64,000 nt of DNA from Caulobacteraceae bacterium (GCA_019247715.1 JAFBAO010000014.1:1-64000), one strand, 5' to 3'. Positions 34,802 to 45,238 are shown, counted from the first letter of the stretch. A program made the numbers and translations. Notes: generated by a model from the letters alone, not told the origin.

Positions 34802-35761
34802 ATGAGGCGGGTGATCGCAGCAGCCGTCTTGGCCGCTTGCGTGGTCGTCGCGAGTGCGCACGCCGCCCCCGCCTCGACGTTCGTCCAAGCACCCGGTCCG
34901 CAGGGACCGTTGAAGGGGCTGCTCTCGTCACCGGGCGGCAAGGTGCCGGTCGTGCTGGTGATTCCGGGATCCGGCAACGTCGATCGCGATGAGAACGGTC
35001 CCGGGATCAAGGCGGCGCCGTTGAGATTGCTTGCGGAAGGGCTCGCCGATCATGGGGTGGCTTCCGTCCGTATCGACAAGCGCGGGCGGTACGCCAGCGC
35101 CGCAGCCGGAGACGCCAATAGCGCCACTGTCGAGAAGATGGGGCGCGATGTTCACGCCTGGGCGGGCGCGCTGACGGCGCAACTAGGCATCTCCTGCATC
35201 TGGGTCGCGGGTCACAGCGAAGGTGGTGTAGTGGCAATTGCCGCCGGCCGAGACCCGGATCAGATCTGCGGCCTGGTATTGATCTCCACGCCGGGCCGTC
35301 CGCTAGGCGTGATCATGCGGGATCAGCTTCATGCAGCGCCGGAGCTGCAACCGCTGCTCCCCGCCGCCGACGCCATTCTGTCCAAGCTCGATCGCGGCGA
35401 GCACGTTCCTGCGGCCGCCATTCCCGGACCGCTCATGGCGTTGTTCCGGCCCGCAGTTCAGGACAAGCTAATCGTCGATCTCCACTTCGATCCTACTGCT
35501 GCACTCGCGAGCTATAAAGGGCGCGTTATGATTGTACAGGGCGAGACGGACTTGCAGGTTTCTCCGGTCGACGCCCAACGCCTCGCCAACGCTCGACCTG
35601 ACGCGAAGCTTCTGCTCGTCCCGGGCATGAACCACGTCCTCAAGATTGCGCCCCTGGAGAGGGCGGCGAATTTCGCCGCATACACAGATCCCAGCCTTCC
35701 TCTCGCACCTGGCGTGGCCGAAGCGATCGCCGCCTTCGTGAAGCTTCGCGCTCCGCGCTGA
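34802..35761 (+). CDS. Secreted alpha/beta-hydrolase
   Basis: A 319-residue periplasmic hydrolase with a signal peptide (MRRVIAAAVLAACVVVASAHA). Nucleophile elbow GHSEGG, oxyanion-loop segment VLVIPGSGNVDRDENGP, acid in QGETDLQVSP and His in GMNHVLK make a complete Ser-Asp-His set. A run of seven G precedes the ATG. Substrate unknown; the family includes esterases and dienelactone-hydrolase-like enzymes. Also of lower G+C than neighbours, as is the divergent upstream gene. Confidence 0.82.
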   Translation: MRRVIAAAVLAACVVVASAHAAPASTFVQAPGPQGPLKGLLSSPGGKVPVVLVIPGSGNVDRDENGPGIKAAPLRLLAEGLADHGVASVRIDKRGRYASAAAGDANSATVEKMGRDVHAWAGALTAQLGISCIWVAGHSEGGVVAIAAGRDPDQICGLVLISTPGRPLGVIMRDQLHAAPELQPLLPAADAILSKLDRGEHVPAAAIPGPLMALFRPAVQDKLIVDLHFDPTAALASYKGRVMIVQGETDLQVSPVDAQRLANARPDAKLLLVPGMNHVLKIAPLERAANFAAYTDPSLPLAPGVAEAIAAFVKLRAPR

Positions 35762-35947
35762 TCGTCGCTCCTGCATTGCCTCGCCAACTTCGAACGTCGG
35801 TCGGCGGGTTTCCACCCTAGCTGGAAATTCAGGAGGTCCGGTGTGCGGTGAGGCTTCCTCTGGCCAGGCGACCCGGAAGACGAAGTGGGAGACCTGCGCG
35901 CCGCCCCTCCAACCCAGGGGGTGCGTCCGGTTTGTCGGAATGGCGCT

Positions 35948-36958
35948 TCAGGCCCGGCGGCTGACGGCGAAGTCGGCGAGGGACTCCAGCGCCTCGCGCC
36001 ATTCGCCGCGGGGGAAGACCCCGAGCGCGTTCTTGGCCGTCTCCGCATGGTCGGCGGCGAGGTCGAGGGTGGCTTCGAGCGCCCCCACCCCCACCACCAG
36101 CGCGCGCGCGTGCCGGAAATCGGCCTCCGTCTGCTCGTTGCGCCCGATGGCCCGTTCCCAGAAGCTCGCCTCGCGCGGGCCGGACCTGGCGATCGCCAGC
36201 AGCAGGGGCAGCGTCGCCTTGCCCTCGCGGAAGTCGTCGCCGGCGTTCTTGCCCAGGGTCTCGGTCGCCCCGCCGTAGTCCAGGGCGTCGTCGGCCAGCT
36301 GGAAGGCGAGGCCGAGGCTGTGCCCGAAGGCCCTGAGGGCGGCAGCCTGGCGCTCGTCGGCGCCCGCCGAGACGGCGCCCGCCTCGGCGGCCGCGGCGAA
36401 GAGCTCGGCGGTCTTGGCCCCAATGATCTCCAGGTACATCGCCTGCGAAAGCTTCAGGTCGTGGGCCCGGGTGAGCTGCAGCACCTCGCCCTCGGCGATC
36501 ACCCGCGAGGCCCTGGCCAGGATCTCCAGGGCCTTCTGCGAGCCGGTCTCGACCATCAGCTCGAAGGCCCGGGCGAACAGGAAATCGCCGACCAGGACGC
36601 TGGACGGCGCGCCCCAGATCAGATGGGCGGCGACCTTGCCCCGGCGCAGCTGGGACGAATCGACCACGTCGTCGTGGAGCAGGGTGGCGGTGTGGATGAA
36701 CTCCACCGCCGCCGCCAGCTTCAGGGCCGCGTCGCCCCGGCCGCCGGCCAGCCGCGCCGCCCCCACCGTCAGCAGGGGACGAAGCCGCTTGCCGCCGGCG
36801 GCGATCAGATGCTCGGCCAGGGCCGGGATGATGCTCACGGGGCTCTGCATCCGCGCCAGGATCAGCGCGTCGACGCCCTGCATGTCCGCCTGGGCGAGAT
36901 GGAAGAGGCGGTCGGCGGAGCCGGTAGGACGCGCGATGGCCGCTTTGACTGCGTCCAA
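35948..36958 (-). CDS. Polyprenyl diphosphate synthase (octaprenyl/decaprenyl type)
   Basis: A 336-residue trans-prenyl transferase that builds the ubiquinone side chain from IPP. Both Asp-rich motifs are intact: LLHDDVVDSSQLRRGK (first DDxxD) and FQLADDALDYGG (second DDxxD); GGKRLRP and KTAELFAAA are also typical. The start is uncertain: TTG 36958 follows GAGGAG at 7 nt and gives a normal length, whereas no ATG occurs before residue 25. Divergent from the TrmN6-like gene with about 100 bp between. Chain length (C40 or C50) cannot be told. Confidence 0.88.
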   Translation of the reverse strand: MDAVKAAIARPTGSADRLFHLAQADMQGVDALILARMQSPVSIIPALAEHLIAAGGKRLRPLLTVGAARLAGGRGDAALKLAAAVEFIHTATLLHDDVVDSSQLRRGKVAAHLIWGAPSSVLVGDFLFARAFELMVETGSQKALEILARASRVIAEGEVLQLTRAHDLKLSQAMYLEIIGAKTAELFAAAAEAGAVSAGADERQAAALRAFGHSLGLAFQLADDALDYGGATETLGKNAGDDFREGKATLPLLLAIARSGPREASFWERAIGRNEQTEADFRHARALVVGVGALEATLDLAADHAETAKNALGVFPRGEWREALESLADFAVSRRA

Positions 36959-37061
36959 GACAAGGCTCCTCGTGGCGCCGCCCGGCGATCTCTCCGTTGC
37001 GGGGACAATGGTGGCGGCATAGGGGAGCGTCAAGGCAAGCACAAGCGCGAGGCGCCCGGCG

Positions 37062-37814
37062 ATGGACGAAACCGGCCAGGCGGTTACCTGCGACCGCATC
37101 CTGGGCGGTCGGGCGACGATCCTGCAGCCCGCCAAGGGTTACCGGGCGGGTCTCGACGCCGCCCTCCTGGCCGCCGCCTGTGACGCGGCGCCCGGAGAGC
37201 GGGTGCTGGAGGCCGGCTGCGGGGTGGGCGCGGTCCTGCTGGCGGCGGCGCTGCGCCGGCCGGGGGCGCGGTTCGTGGGGCTCGAGCGGGACCCGGAGGC
37301 GCTGGATCTGGCGCGCCGCAACATCGCCGCCAACGGGCTCGCCGAACGAATCACGGCGCGGCTGGGCGACGTCGGCGAGGCGGAGGCGGGCGAGGCCCTC
37401 GAGGGCTTCGATGCGGCGCTGGCCAATCCGCCCTTCTTCGACGATCCGGCCGCCCTGCGCGGTCCGCATCCGGCCAAGCGGGCGGCCTGGATGGCCGACG
37501 CCGGCCTCGCCGGCTGGGTCGCCTTCCTCCTGGGCGCGGTGCGGGAGGGCGGGTCGATCACCCTGATCCATCGGGCCGAGCGGCTGGCCGACGTGCTGGC
37601 GGCCCTGGGGCCGAAGGCGGGGGCGGTGCGCGTGCGTCCGATCCATCCCTTCGCGGACGCGCCGGCCAAGCGGCTCCTGGTGCGCGCCGTCAAGGCGAGC
37701 CGGACGCCGCTGCAGATCCTGCCGCCGCTGGCGCTCCATGAACGGGGCGGGGCCAAGCACGCCCCTGAGGCCGAGGCGGTGCTCAGGGGCGACGCCGACC
37801 TTCCCTGGACCTGA
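37062..37814 (+). CDS. tRNA1(Val) A37 N6-methyltransferase-like protein (TrmN6/YfiC)
   Basis: A 250-residue SAM-dependent methyltransferase. Cofactor motif VLEAGCGVGAVLLAAA, ERDPEALDLARRNIAANGL and the catalytic NPPFFDDP are as in the YfiC/TrmN6 group modifying exocyclic amines of adenine in tRNA. The sequence KGYRAGLDAALLAAA before motif I also fits that family. ATG 37062 preferred. The DUF1697 gene follows 10 nt after the stop. Confidence 0.83.
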   Translation: MDETGQAVTCDRILGGRATILQPAKGYRAGLDAALLAAACDAAPGERVLEAGCGVGAVLLAAALRRPGARFVGLERDPEALDLARRNIAANGLAERITARLGDVGEAEAGEALEGFDAALANPPFFDDPAALRGPHPAKRAAWMADAGLAGWVAFLLGAVREGGSITLIHRAERLADVLAALGPKAGAVRVRPIHPFADAPAKRLLVRAVKASRTPLQILPPLALHERGGAKHAPEAEAVLRGDADLPWT

Positions 37815-37824
37815 AAGGCCAGCG

Positions 37825-38373
37825 ATGACCGTCCAGATCGCCCTCCTGCGCGCCGTCAACGTGGGCGGCCGCAGCCTCGCCATGGCGGAGCTGCGCGCCT
37901 GCGCCGAAGCGCTGGGGCTCAAGCAGGTTCGCTCCATCCTCCAGAGCGGCAATCTGGTCTTCGAGAGCCGAAGCCTTGCGGGCGGCGAGCTCGAGACGGT
38001 CTTGGAGGCCGGGGTCAGAAACCGATTCGGCCTCGCCGCAGACGTGCTGGTCCGCAGCGATGTGGAGTGGGAGGCGATTCTCGCCGCCAATCCTTTCGGG
38101 GAAGCGGCGGAGAAGGATCCTGCCCGCATGGTGATCATGCTTCTGAAAGGCGCGCCCGGGCCGGCGGCGGTCGAGCGCTTGAGCGCGGCCATCGCCGGCC
38201 GCGAGACCCTGAGCGCCAACGGGCGGGAGCTCTACATCACCTATCCGGACGGGATCGGCGCCTCGAAGCTCACCGGCGCGGCCATCGAGCGCGCCCTGGC
38301 CGTGCGGGGCACGGCCCGCAACTGGAACACCGCCCTGAAGCTCGCCGCGGCCGCGTCGCCGGCGTCCGACTAG
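37825..38373 (+). CDS. DUF1697-family protein
   Basis: A 182-residue protein of unknown function. The DUF1697 signature is clear: IALLRAVNVGGRSLAMAELRA, then LKQVRSILQSGNLVFES and YITYPDGIGASKL. No enzymatic motif is obvious to me. Its TAG stop shares the bases CTAG with the convergent phosphotriesterase stop, so the two 3' ends overlap by two bases. Confidence 0.82.
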   Translation: MTVQIALLRAVNVGGRSLAMAELRACAEALGLKQVRSILQSGNLVFESRSLAGGELETVLEAGVRNRFGLAADVLVRSDVEWEAILAANPFGEAAEKDPARMVIMLLKGAPGPAAVERLSAAIAGRETLSANGRELYITYPDGIGASKLTGAAIERALAVRGTARNWNTALKLAAAASPASD

Positions 38374-39380
38374 ACCGCCAGCGCCTCGCCAATTCCGTTG
38401 GTCCGGGGCCGGTGCTCTGCCGCGCCCTCGAAGTAGCGGCGAGGATTTTCGTACAGCAGATGATCCATTTCAGCAGGCGCCACGCCCAGCTCCTGCAGAC
38501 GCGGCGCGATCACGCGGCTGATGTGCAGCGGACCGAAGGCGGTGAACATGCTCTCGAGCTGCGGGTCCGAGGACATCTGCCCGAACATGTGGAACACGCA
38601 GTCGTGCGAGAGAATCACCTGGTCGCGGCGGCCGGCGCGCAGCATCGCCGCCACCGACTGGGCGCGGGTCTCGTCCGGTATGATGTACTCGAGTCCGAAA
38701 CGATCGAAGCCGACGTAGGCGCCGGCCTTGGCGATCGCCTCATGGTAGTGGTGGTCCGGATTTCCGCAGCAATGGCCGACGATTACCCGATGGGCGGGGA
38801 CGCCCCGGTCGGTGAGCGCCTTCAGCTGCAGCTCGCCGTCTACCGCTTCGGTGTGGGTGATGATCGGCGCGCCGGTGGCGTTGGAGGCCGCCGCCGCCGC
38901 CTCCATGACCTTCTGCTCGAACTCGGTGAACGGCGCCTTGCCGGTGGCCACCTTGATCACGGCCGCCTTCAGTCCCGTCGAGCCCACGCCATCGGTCAGC
39001 TCGGTGACGTAAAGGTCGGTCAGCGATTTGACGCCGTCCGGATCGATCGCCAACCTGGCCTTCCAGTGGGGCCCCGCGTACAGGTCCAGATAGAGGCCGG
39101 TTGCGAAGAGGATGTTGAAACCGGTGCGGGCCGCCACCTCACCCATGATGTCGACGTCGCGCGAGGCGTCGTTGGGGCAAGGGTCGAGCAGAGTGGCGAA
39201 TCCCGCCGACTTCAGCTCCTCGATGCGGTCGACGCAGACATCGATGATACGCCGGCGATCCGGTGCGGGCGTCCGGCTGTCGGCCTGCCAACCGGCGAAG
39301 CCGCCCACGAGGTGCTCGTGCATCAGCGTCTTGCCGAGGTCCTGGCTTCCCAAGGGACCGTTCACCGAATTGAGCAGCAC
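38370..39380 (-). CDS. Phosphotriesterase-family amidohydrolase/lactonase
   Basis: A 336-residue TIM-barrel metal hydrolase. First metal site MHEHLV (His21, His23), bridging carboxylated Lys in AAVIKVATG, second-site His in ITHTEAVDG and VIVGHCCG, and a final Asp in ILSHDCVF make a complete binuclear centre. Family members are mostly quorum or aryl lactonases with side phosphotriesterase activity. Substrate cannot be stated. Ends overlapping the DUF1697 stop. Confidence 0.87.
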   Translation of the reverse strand: MLLNSVNGPLGSQDLGKTLMHEHLVGGFAGWQADSRTPAPDRRRIIDVCVDRIEELKSAGFATLLDPCPNDASRDVDIMGEVAARTGFNILFATGLYLDLYAGPHWKARLAIDPDGVKSLTDLYVTELTDGVGSTGLKAAVIKVATGKAPFTEFEQKVMEAAAAASNATGAPIITHTEAVDGELQLKALTDRGVPAHRVIVGHCCGNPDHHYHEAIAKAGAYVGFDRFGLEYIIPDETRAQSVAAMLRAGRRDQVILSHDCVFHMFGQMSSDPQLESMFTAFGPLHISRVIAPRLQELGVAPAEMDHLLYENPRRYFEGAAEHRPRTNGIGEALAV

Positions 39381-39562
39381 CTGAGCCTCTCCCTCTCGCC
39401 CGGGCTCTCAATGTCGCCTGTTCGACCGCAGCGATCAACCGAGCCGCTGCCAGGCCGCGCGAAGCGGGCCTGCCGTCGATCCCTGCGCGGGATGCGCCAG
39501 AGGGGCGTGCCGCCGGCGCCGCCGCCCGCGTCGGCGCGGGCCTCGCGAGCCGCGCGTCGGGC

Positions 39563-40612
<1,050 letters not shown>

Positions 40613-40677
40613 CTATCGATAGGTTTTTTCCCACGCCGTCAAGGCGCTGGCGGCCGGCCAGCGCCCCCGGCGGCCGC

Positions 40678-41493
40678 TCACCAGAAGACGTCGCGGTAGA
40701 CGCTGAGGACCTCGCCGGTCCAGACGTCGACCAGGATGGCGTCGCTGCCGACCCTCACCCATTCGCAGCCCACCGGCGGGGGCGGAAGGCCATAGTCCTC
40801 GTAGTCGAGGTAGTATTGGCGCCCGAACCAGCCGAAGGGGAGGAACTCCCCGTACCGCCAGCTTCGCGCATACCAGCCGTGCGGCGCGTAGTACCGGGGT
40901 CCGCGATACCGGTGCTGGGCGTAGGCCTGGCGCGGGAAGGCGCCCGGATTGAACCACTGCCGTCCGCGGTCCTGGGCCCGCATCTGATGGCCGCCGGGCG
41001 CCGCGCCTGGCCCGCCGCCGCCCCCCCGGTGTTCGCCGCCCCCGCGCCACTGGCCGGCGCCCTGGGCGCCAGGGTTGAAGGCGCCGGGCTGACCCTGTGG
41101 CCCGGGCTGACCAGCCCCCGGCCAGCCGTGATGCTCGTGGGGCTGGCCCGGGGCCGGAGACGGCGGGCCGCCCTGGGCGGCGGCGCCGGCCTGGCCTTGC
41201 CAAGGCGCGCCGCGGCTGTGGTAGCCCGCGCCCGCCGGACCGGGGCCGCCCGGATGGGGCGCAGCGGCGGCCGGGGCAGGCGCTGGCGGAGCGGCCGGCG
41301 CAGGCGGCGGCCCATGCGGACCGCCGGAGCCAGGCCCGGCCGGGCCTTGAGGGCCGCCACGGCCGGAGGCGCCGCCGCGACCGTGCCAGGTCCCTTGATC
41401 CTGTCCGCCTCCCTGGTCCTGCGGCTGGGCCTCGGCCGCCGCGGCCGAGGCGGTCAGGGCCAGCGCGAGCGCAGCACTTGCGAGGTGTTTCAT
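40678..41493 (-). CDS. RcnB-like periplasmic protein with long Gly/Pro-rich region
   Basis: A 271-residue secreted protein (signal peptide ending AEAQPQ). Residues ~20-165 are low-complexity, Gly/Pro/Gln/His-rich; the last ~90 residues, RYRGPRYYAPHGWYARSWRYGE...WVRVGSDAILVDVWTGEVLSVYRDVFW, match the RcnB (nickel/cobalt homeostasis) domain, with the conserved GDxxLxxxxTG-type end. Role in metal homeostasis is only inferred; many proteobacterial paralogues have no tested function. Confidence 0.75.
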   Translation of the reverse strand: MKHLASAALALALTASAAAAEAQPQDQGGGQDQGTWHGRGGASGRGGPQGPAGPGSGGPHGPPPAPAAPPAPAPAAAAPHPGGPGPAGAGYHSRGAPWQGQAGAAAQGGPPSPAPGQPHEHHGWPGAGQPGPQGQPGAFNPGAQGAGQWRGGGEHRGGGGGPGAAPGGHQMRAQDRGRQWFNPGAFPRQAYAQHRYRGPRYYAPHGWYARSWRYGEFLPFGWFGRQYYLDYEDYGLPPPPVGCEWVRVGSDAILVDVWTGEVLSVYRDVFW

Positions 41494-41632
41494 GGACGGC
41501 TCTCCTTGGCGGGATCTTGGTCCCGCAGCTTCGAAATGGACCCATGTCTTGCGGCTTCGCGAATGAACGGGCCTTGAATAGGATCAATTCCTCCGCTTCA
41601 TCTTCCTCCCGCCTCTATGCCGCGCAAAGCCG

Positions 41633-42184
41633 ATGGCCGCCCATCCCGCCGACATCACGCATTTCTGGCGCACCGCCGGGCCCAAGCGCTGGTTCGCCAG
41701 GAGCCGGGCCTTCGACGACGCCATCCGGCTGAAGTTCGAGCCGGTCCACCATGCCGCGGCGCGGGGCGACTACGACGCCTGGATCGAGAGCGCCGAGGGC
41801 GCGCTCGCCCTGATGATCCTGCTCGACCAGTTCCCGCGGAATCTCTACCGCGGCTCGGGCCACGCCTTCGCCACCGATCCCCTGGCCCGCCGCTTCGCCG
41901 CCGAGGCCATGGAGCGCGGCTGGGATCTCGCCACCGAGCCGCTGCTGCGGCGGTTCTTCTACATGCCCTTCATGCACTCGGAGGATATCGCGGACCAGCG
42001 GCGGAGCCTTCGCCTGTTCGAGGCCCTGTCCCAGGAGCCGGGCGAGAGCCGCGAGGAGTGGGCGACCCACCATCACGACGTCGTCCAGCGCTTCGGCCGC
42101 TTCCCGCACCGCAACCGGGCGCTGGGGCGCACGACCACCCCGGGCGAGCAGGCCTTCCTCGACGAGGGCGGCTTCGGCGGCTGA
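41633..42184 (+). CDS. DUF924-family protein
   Basis: A 183-residue helical protein of the DUF924 family. Typical blocks: FWRTAGPKRWFARSRAFDDAIRLKF, WIESAEGALALMILLDQFPRNLYRGSGHAFATD and FFYMPFMHSEDIADQ, ending RFGRFPHRNRALGR. Function unknown. Starts at ATG 41633. Followed by thyA after about 106 bp. Confidence 0.85.
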   Translation: MAAHPADITHFWRTAGPKRWFARSRAFDDAIRLKFEPVHHAAARGDYDAWIESAEGALALMILLDQFPRNLYRGSGHAFATDPLARRFAAEAMERGWDLATEPLLRRFFYMPFMHSEDIADQRRSLRLFEALSQEPGESREEWATHHHDVVQRFGRFPHRNRALGRTTTPGEQAFLDEGGFGG

Positions 42185-42290
42185 GGCGGCGAGCGCCCTT
42201 TTTCTGGGGAGAGCCCGCAAAACTCCATATGCTTTCGGCGAATCGCTCCCCAAATAGCCTTCCGCCCCGCCTGGGGATGGAGCACCTGCT

Positions 42291-43136
42291 TTGACCGCCC
42301 CTCTACCCCTTCGGTCCTCGCCTCAGATCGGGACGCCGCATCCCGAGGAGCAGTACCTCGACCTGCTGCGCGAGATCCTGGCCGACGGCGCGACGCGCAA
42401 TGACCGCACGGGCGTGGGCGCCCAGGGGGTCTTCGGCCGCCAGCTGCGGTTCGACCTGGCGGGCGGCTTTCCGCTCCTCACCACCAAGCGGCTGCACGTC
42501 CGCTCGATCGTCGTGGAGTTGCTCTGGTTCCTGCGCGGGGACACCAACGTCGCCTGGCTGCGCGAGCACGGCTGCACCATCTGGGACGAATGGGCCGACG
42601 CCGCCGGCGAGCTCGGCCCGGTCTACGGCAAGCAGTGGCGCTCGTGGGCCGCGCCCGACGGGCGGGTGATCGACCAGATCGCCGCGGTCCAGCGCTCCAT
42701 CCGCGAGAGCCCCGAAAGCCGCCGCCACGTGGTCAGCGCCTGGAACCCGGCCGACCTGGAGGCCATGGCGCTGCCGCCCTGCCACTGCCTCTTCCAGTTC
42801 CACGTGGCTGACGGGCGGCTCTCCTGCCAGCTCTACCAGCGCTCGGCCGACGTCTTCCTGGGCCTGCCCTTCAACATCGCCAGCTACGCCCTGCTCACCC
42901 TCATGATGGCGAAGGCGACAGGGCTGCGGCCCGGCGATTTCGTCCACACGCTGGGCGACGCGCACCTCTATCTGAACCATGTGGAGCAAGCGAAGCGGCA
43001 GCTGGAGCGGACGCCCTATCCATTCCCGCAGCTGCGTCTCGCCGACAAGCACGACATCCTCGCCTTCGAGGAGGCCGACATCGTCCTCGAGGGCTACCAG
43101 GCCCACAAGCCGATCAAGGCGCCGGTGGCGGTCTGA
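42291..43136 (+). CDS. thyA: Thymidylate synthase
   Basis: A 281-residue ThyA that methylates dUMP with methylene-tetrahydrofolate to dTMP and dihydrofolate. Catalytic Cys in [43 protein letters not shown] and [15 protein letters not shown] are diagnostic. The frame opens at TTG 42291, with no ATG before the conserved region, so TTG is taken as start. folA, which recycles its product dihydrofolate, is 650 bp downstream, separated by one gene on the other strand. Confidence 0.95.
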   Translation: MTAPLPLRSSPQIGTPHPEEQYLDLLREILADGATRNDRTGVGAQGVFGRQLRFDLAGGFPLLTTKRLHVRSIVVELLWFLRGDTNVAWLREHGCTIWDEWADAAGELGPVYGKQWRSWAAPDGRVIDQIAAVQRSIRESPESRRHVVSAWNPADLEAMALPPCHCLFQFHVADGRLSCQLYQRSADVFLGLPFNIASYALLTLMMAKATGLRPGDFVHTLGDAHLYLNHVEQAKRQLERTPYPFPQLRLADKHDILAFEEADIVLEGYQAHKPIKAPVAV

Positions 43137-43160
43137 ACCGGTCGCCGGCCGGGGTCGGGC

Positions 43161-43739
43161 TCAGGCTTCCGCGGGCTCGGCCGCAATCATGGTCATGCCC
43201 GAGAGCCGGGTCTTGGCCGCCGCCAGGTCGTCCGCCGGCGTGATGGTGATGTTTCCCTGAACGAGGCCCATGGCGGCGCCGATCTTCAGGATCGTCACCT
43301 CGCCCGCCTTCGCGTCGAGGTCATAGGTCGCGGGCTTGCTCTGCGCGCCGGCGAGGCCGCCGAAGCCCGCGACGAGCACATGACGGCCAGGCGAGAGCAC
43401 CAGCCGCGTGAACCTCGGGCTCTTCAGCTGCACGACTTCGCGCCCGTCCACCGAGAGGTTCATGCCGGCCGCTTTGGCCACGAAGCCCTCGCGATAGAGG
43501 TAGGCCAGCGCCTTGCCTTCGGGCGGCTGGAAGCTCAGCGCCGCCTCGCGCTCGGCCGCGCTGGCGGCGGCGACCTTCCGGTTCCCCGCCAGGTTGGCGA
43601 GGATGTAGGCGGTGAAGGCGCCCATCATCGCGCCCAGGACCGGCCCCTCGGGGCCTGGCCCAGCGACCACGGCGAGAAGCAGGCTGACCACGAAGGCCAC
43701 CGCGACGCCGATAAGAATCTGTGGGAGATATTTCGCCAT
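43161..43739 (-). CDS. DUF2846-like membrane-anchored protein
   Basis: A 192-residue protein with two N-terminal hydrophobic helices (residues ~7-27 and ~33-50) and a beta-rich periplasmic or cytosolic body: ALAYLYREGFVAKAAGMNLSVDGREVVQLKSPRF...LSPGRHVLVAG, resembling DUF2846 domains. It is inserted on the opposite strand between thyA and folA. Function unknown. Confidence 0.65.
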   Translation of the reverse strand: MAKYLPQILIGVAVAFVVSLLLAVVAGPGPEGPVLGAMMGAFTAYILANLAGNRKVAAASAAEREAALSFQPPEGKALAYLYREGFVAKAAGMNLSVDGREVVQLKSPRFTRLVLSPGRHVLVAGFGGLAGAQSKPATYDLDAKAGEVTILKIGAAMGLVQGNITITPADDLAAAKTRLSGMTMIAAEPAEA

Positions 43740-43787
43740 GGCCCCGCCCCCGAAAGCCTTGATCGGCCGAGCCTACGGCGAAGCGAC

Positions 43788-44300
43788 TTGACCGTCCATC
43801 TGGCGCTCGTGCTCGCCCGGGCCCGCAACGGCGTCATCGGCCGCGACGGCCGCCTGCCCTGGCGCCTGAAGGGCGACATGGTCCGCTTCCGCGCCCTCAC
43901 CCTCGGCAAGCCGGTGATCATGGGGCGCAGGACCTGGGAGAGCCTGCCGCGGCGGCCGCTTCCGGGGCGCACGAACCTGGTGCTCTCGCGCGATGGCGCC
44001 TTCGAAGCGCCGGGGGCGGTGGTCTGCGAGGACATCGCCGAGGCGATCGGCATCGCCCGCGAACAGGCGGCGGAGGACGGGGCGGACGAGGTCTGCGTCA
44101 TCGGCGGCGCTGACGTCTTCGCCCTGACCTTGCCGCGCGCCCGGCGGATCTACCTTACCGAGGTCGAGGGCGAGCCGGATGGCGACGTCTTCATGGCGTC
44201 CGTCGACGAGAAGGGGTGGACGGAGCTCAGCCGGGAGGCCCATCCGGCCGGGCCGGACGATGAGTTTCCCACCGTCTTCAGGGTGCTCGAACGGCGGTAG
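43788..44300 (+). CDS. folA: Dihydrofolate reductase
   Basis: A 170-residue DHFR that reduces dihydrofolate with NADPH. The N-terminal strand HLALVLARARNGVIGRDGRLPWRLKGDMVRFRALTLGKPVIMGRRTWESL has the key LPW-D30-equivalent region, and ICVIGGADVF is present as VCVIGGADVF. The gene starts at TTG 43788, as no ATG or GTG lies before the first strand; upstream frame is non-homologous. Works with thyA. Confidence 0.93.
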   Translation: MTVHLALVLARARNGVIGRDGRLPWRLKGDMVRFRALTLGKPVIMGRRTWESLPRRPLPGRTNLVLSRDGAFEAPGAVVCEDIAEAIGIAREQAAEDGADEVCVIGGADVFALTLPRARRIYLTEVEGEPDGDVFMASVDEKGWTELSREAHPAGPDDEFPTVFRVLERR

Positions 44301-44348
44301 CCGATAGTTCAGCGTTGAACTACCTGTCGCAACCATCCATTGGGCGTC

Positions 44349-44645
44349 TCACTTGAGCGCCAGCACCACCGGCCCGTAAACCGGGTCGGTCACCCCGAGG
44401 CCGCCTCCGAGGTCCTCCAGCATGTCGCGGAAGGTGTCCAGGGAGGCGATCATGACGCTCCGCGCATCGGCCAGGGCCTGCATGTCCGCCCACTGGGCGA
44501 TAATGCAGAAGCTGCGCTCGCCGGTCTTGATGATGTTGGCGTGCTGAAGACCGGGCCAGTCGGGGGCGATCTTCCGGTGGGCGTCGAGGAACGCCTGTTC
44601 CTGGCCCGGCTTCACCCGAAAACGCACGGCGTTGAATGCGGTCAT
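44349..44645 (-). CDS. Antibiotic biosynthesis monooxygenase (ABM) domain protein
   Basis: A 98-residue ferredoxin-like ABM domain: FNAVRFRVKPGQEQAFLDAHRKIAPDWPGLQHANIIKTGERSFCIIAQWADMQAL. Homologues are small dimers, some with monooxygenase or heme-degrading action; others have no known activity. The specific substrate is unknown. Confidence 0.7.
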   Translation of the reverse strand: MTAFNAVRFRVKPGQEQAFLDAHRKIAPDWPGLQHANIIKTGERSFCIIAQWADMQALADARSVMIASLDTFRDMLEDLGGGLGVTDPVYGPVVLALK

Positions 44646-44752
44646 GGCCGCCTCCCTGGATGTTCCATCCGGAAATTACACCCAAGCCGCCGGCGCCTCC
44701 ATGGCGAGGTCTGGACCGCCGCGGATGGCGCGGCGGCCCGAAGACCCTTGAG

Positions 44753-45031
44753 CTACCAGCCGTAACGGTCGCCCCAGTAGCGCCGGTGATGGTGATGGCG
44801 CCAACCATAGTCGCCGTAGCCGTAGCCGTAGTCTCCCCGCCATCCGTCCCGATAGGCGAAACCATGGTCCCGGCGGCCATAGTCGCCGTAGTAGCCGTCG
44901 CGGCCGGCGTCGCCGCGATCGCGGTGGTATTCGTGGCCGCGGTCGCCGAACGCCGGGTCGGCCAGCGCGAGCGCCGGGGTCGCCAGCGCCACGAGGGTCG
45001 CGCCGGCGACGAGGGGTTTCAGAAATCGCAT
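44753..45031 (-). CDS. Small secreted Tyr/Arg/Gly/His-rich protein
   Basis: A 92-residue secreted protein. Signal peptide MRFLKPLVAGATLVALATPALALA, then a low-complexity mature part rich in Tyr, Arg, Gly, Asp and His (repeated YGDYG, HHHHRRYW). ATG 45031 is chosen because AAGGAG lies 7 nt upstream; the ATG at 45037 would be too near it. Function unknown. Confidence 0.65.
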   Translation of the reverse strand: MRFLKPLVAGATLVALATPALALADPAFGDRGHEYHRDRGDAGRDGYYGDYGRRDHGFAYRDGWRGDYGYGYGDYGWRHHHHRRYWGDRYGW

Positions 45032-45238
45032 CGTCATGCTCCTTGTTGCGAGCCGGACGCCGGAAGCCTCCGGTCTCGATGGCGCCACCTTGCGCGCGCG
45101 CCGCTGAGCCGGACCTGACGCTTCCGTTGGCGCACGTTCATCCGTCCCGCCGCGCCGGAGCGGCCGCGGCTGCCTAAGACCGCCGGACAGTGCTATTGTG
45201 GGCGCTCCGGCCGGTTACGGCCCGCGAGGCCCTTCGCC

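Noticed and set aside
35762..35947. Small minus-strand ORF after the polyprenyl synthase stop
   Set aside because: About 40 open codons rich in Pro/Arg/Leu without a start or RBS; treated as non-coding.
39381..39562. Coding region between the phosphotriesterase and ilvC genes
   Set aside because: Open frames here are short, Arg/Ala-rich and lack an RBS; nothing else was recognised.
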